Below, one piece after another: positions 63,735-64,000 of a stretch of 64,000 nucleotides of DNA. Position 1 is the first letter of the stretch. Each line of letters starts with the position of its first letter. Source of the DNA: Dyella jiangningensis (GTDB lineage Bacteria; Pseudomonadota; Gammaproteobacteria; Xanthomonadales; Rhodanobacteraceae); contig CP007444.1 in assembly GCA_000632805.1 (NCBI GenBank), positions 2,406,772 through 2,470,771 of the forward strand. Direction: 5' to 3'. Below the pieces are notes generated by a model. That model ran no database searches. It saw only the letters and a list, made by a program, of their open reading frames with translations, and was not told the DNA's origin. A program made the position numbers and the translations under genes.

Positions 63735-63763
63735 ATCATACGCGACACGATGCAGCGCAGCAA
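63735..63763 (-). promoter_or_regulatory. Promoter of the his operon
   Basis: On the minus strand TTGCTG (63758-63763), a 17-base spacer and TATGAT (63735-63740) form a good sigma70 promoter. Transcription would start near 63727, so the operator at 63707-63724 covers the first transcribed bases. Confidence 0.75.
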
Positions 63764-63850
63764 CCGGGCGGCGGAACACCCTGGGGCACCGTTAAGGGAG
63801 CGCCTGGCAATCCGCATCGTGGGTTCTTGCGAACTGGGGTCGCCCGTTTT

Positions 63851-63880
63851 TTGTGGGAGCGCACCTGTGCGCGACAAGCC
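63851..63880. repeat. Extragenic palindrome, single arm
   Basis: TTGTGGGAGCGCACCTGTGC followed by GCGAC lacks one C of the consensus. No partner arm is seen within 80 bases. Confidence 0.75.
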
Positions 63881-63963
63881 TACGAAGCGGTAACGCCGAT
63901 GCGCCGCGGCCGCTCAGAGGGTGGGCTCCTAACAACGCGAGACCCTACGCTTTTGCCTTGCCC

Positions 63964-64000
63964 TGTGGGAGCGCGCCCTAAGCGCGACAACCCTATGAAG
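63964..64000. repeat. Extragenic palindrome, single arm at window edge
   Basis: TGTGGGAGCGCGCCCTAAGC followed by GCGACAACC is a diverged arm. The second arm, if any, is beyond the window. Confidence 0.65.

Noticed and set aside
63704-63800. Histidine attenuator leader peptide
   Set aside because: There is no run of His codons and no attenuator hairpin between promoter and first gene.

Overview
High-GC chromosomal DNA from a gammaproteobacterium of the order Xanthomonadales, most likely family Rhodanobacteraceae (Dyella, Luteibacter, Rhodanobacter type). This is inferred from gene content and order: a TrpR-family YerC/YecD regulator leading the his operon, surE-pcm-yqaA-nlpD synteny, a VirD4 protein next to a lipase with a C-terminal domain like the XVIPCD export signal of the Xanthomonadales killing type IV secretion system, an exosortase-type exopolysaccharide locus, and a family of short extragenic palindromes (core GTGGGAGCGCACCCTGTGCGCGAC, split over two arms). 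No ribosomal RNA lies in the window, so the genus is not fixed.

Layout. 1-7648 (minus): a tightly coupled exopolysaccharide operon: export lipoprotein, chain-length regulator, kinase-like ATPase with a damaged P-loop, outer-membrane barrel, two exosortase-associated hydrolases, galE, and a secreted protein cut by the window edge. 8004-10060 (plus): an SDR oxidoreductase and topoisomerase IB. 10163-10929 (minus): a five-tRNA operon (Arg, Pro, Arg, His, Lys in transcription order) with a recognisable promoter and terminator. 11198-14597: ftsH and rlmE (minus), divergent from yhbY and a Mth938-like gene (plus). 14713-27268 (mainly minus): housekeeping genes pyrG-kdsA-eno-ftsB-ispD-ispF-mgtE-truD and surE-pcm-yqaA-nlpD, with smr on the plus strand.

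27783-32251 (plus) is the accessory highlight: virD4, an in-frame ORF running into a lipoprotein, and a lipase-like protein whose C-terminus looks like a T4SS export domain. It reads as an effector/immunity pair beside its coupling protein, without any virB genes. It sits between pyrG and a cytochrome bo3 oxidase operon (cyoABCD, minus, 32377-36389).

36613-46517: an M24 aminopeptidase, parE, a PLP enzyme, 3-hydroxyanthranilate dioxygenase, a NUDIX protein and two tandem paralogous amino-acid permeases. 46518-47010 holds an AT-rich pocket and a structured, possibly RNA-coding stretch. 47011-50602: a HiPIP, then the methionine-salvage genes mtnB-mtnD-mtnC with a palindromic operator candidate, and a legumain-like C13 peptidase. 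50615-55963 (minus): sulfate ABC transporter (sbp-cysT-cysW-cysA) and a flavoprotein. 56245-63763 (minus): complete histidine operon yerC-hisG-hisD-hisC-hisB-hisH-hisA-hisF-hisIE, preceded by a good sigma70 promoter and an operator resembling the trp operator. Extragenic repeats are scattered between the operons and end the window.
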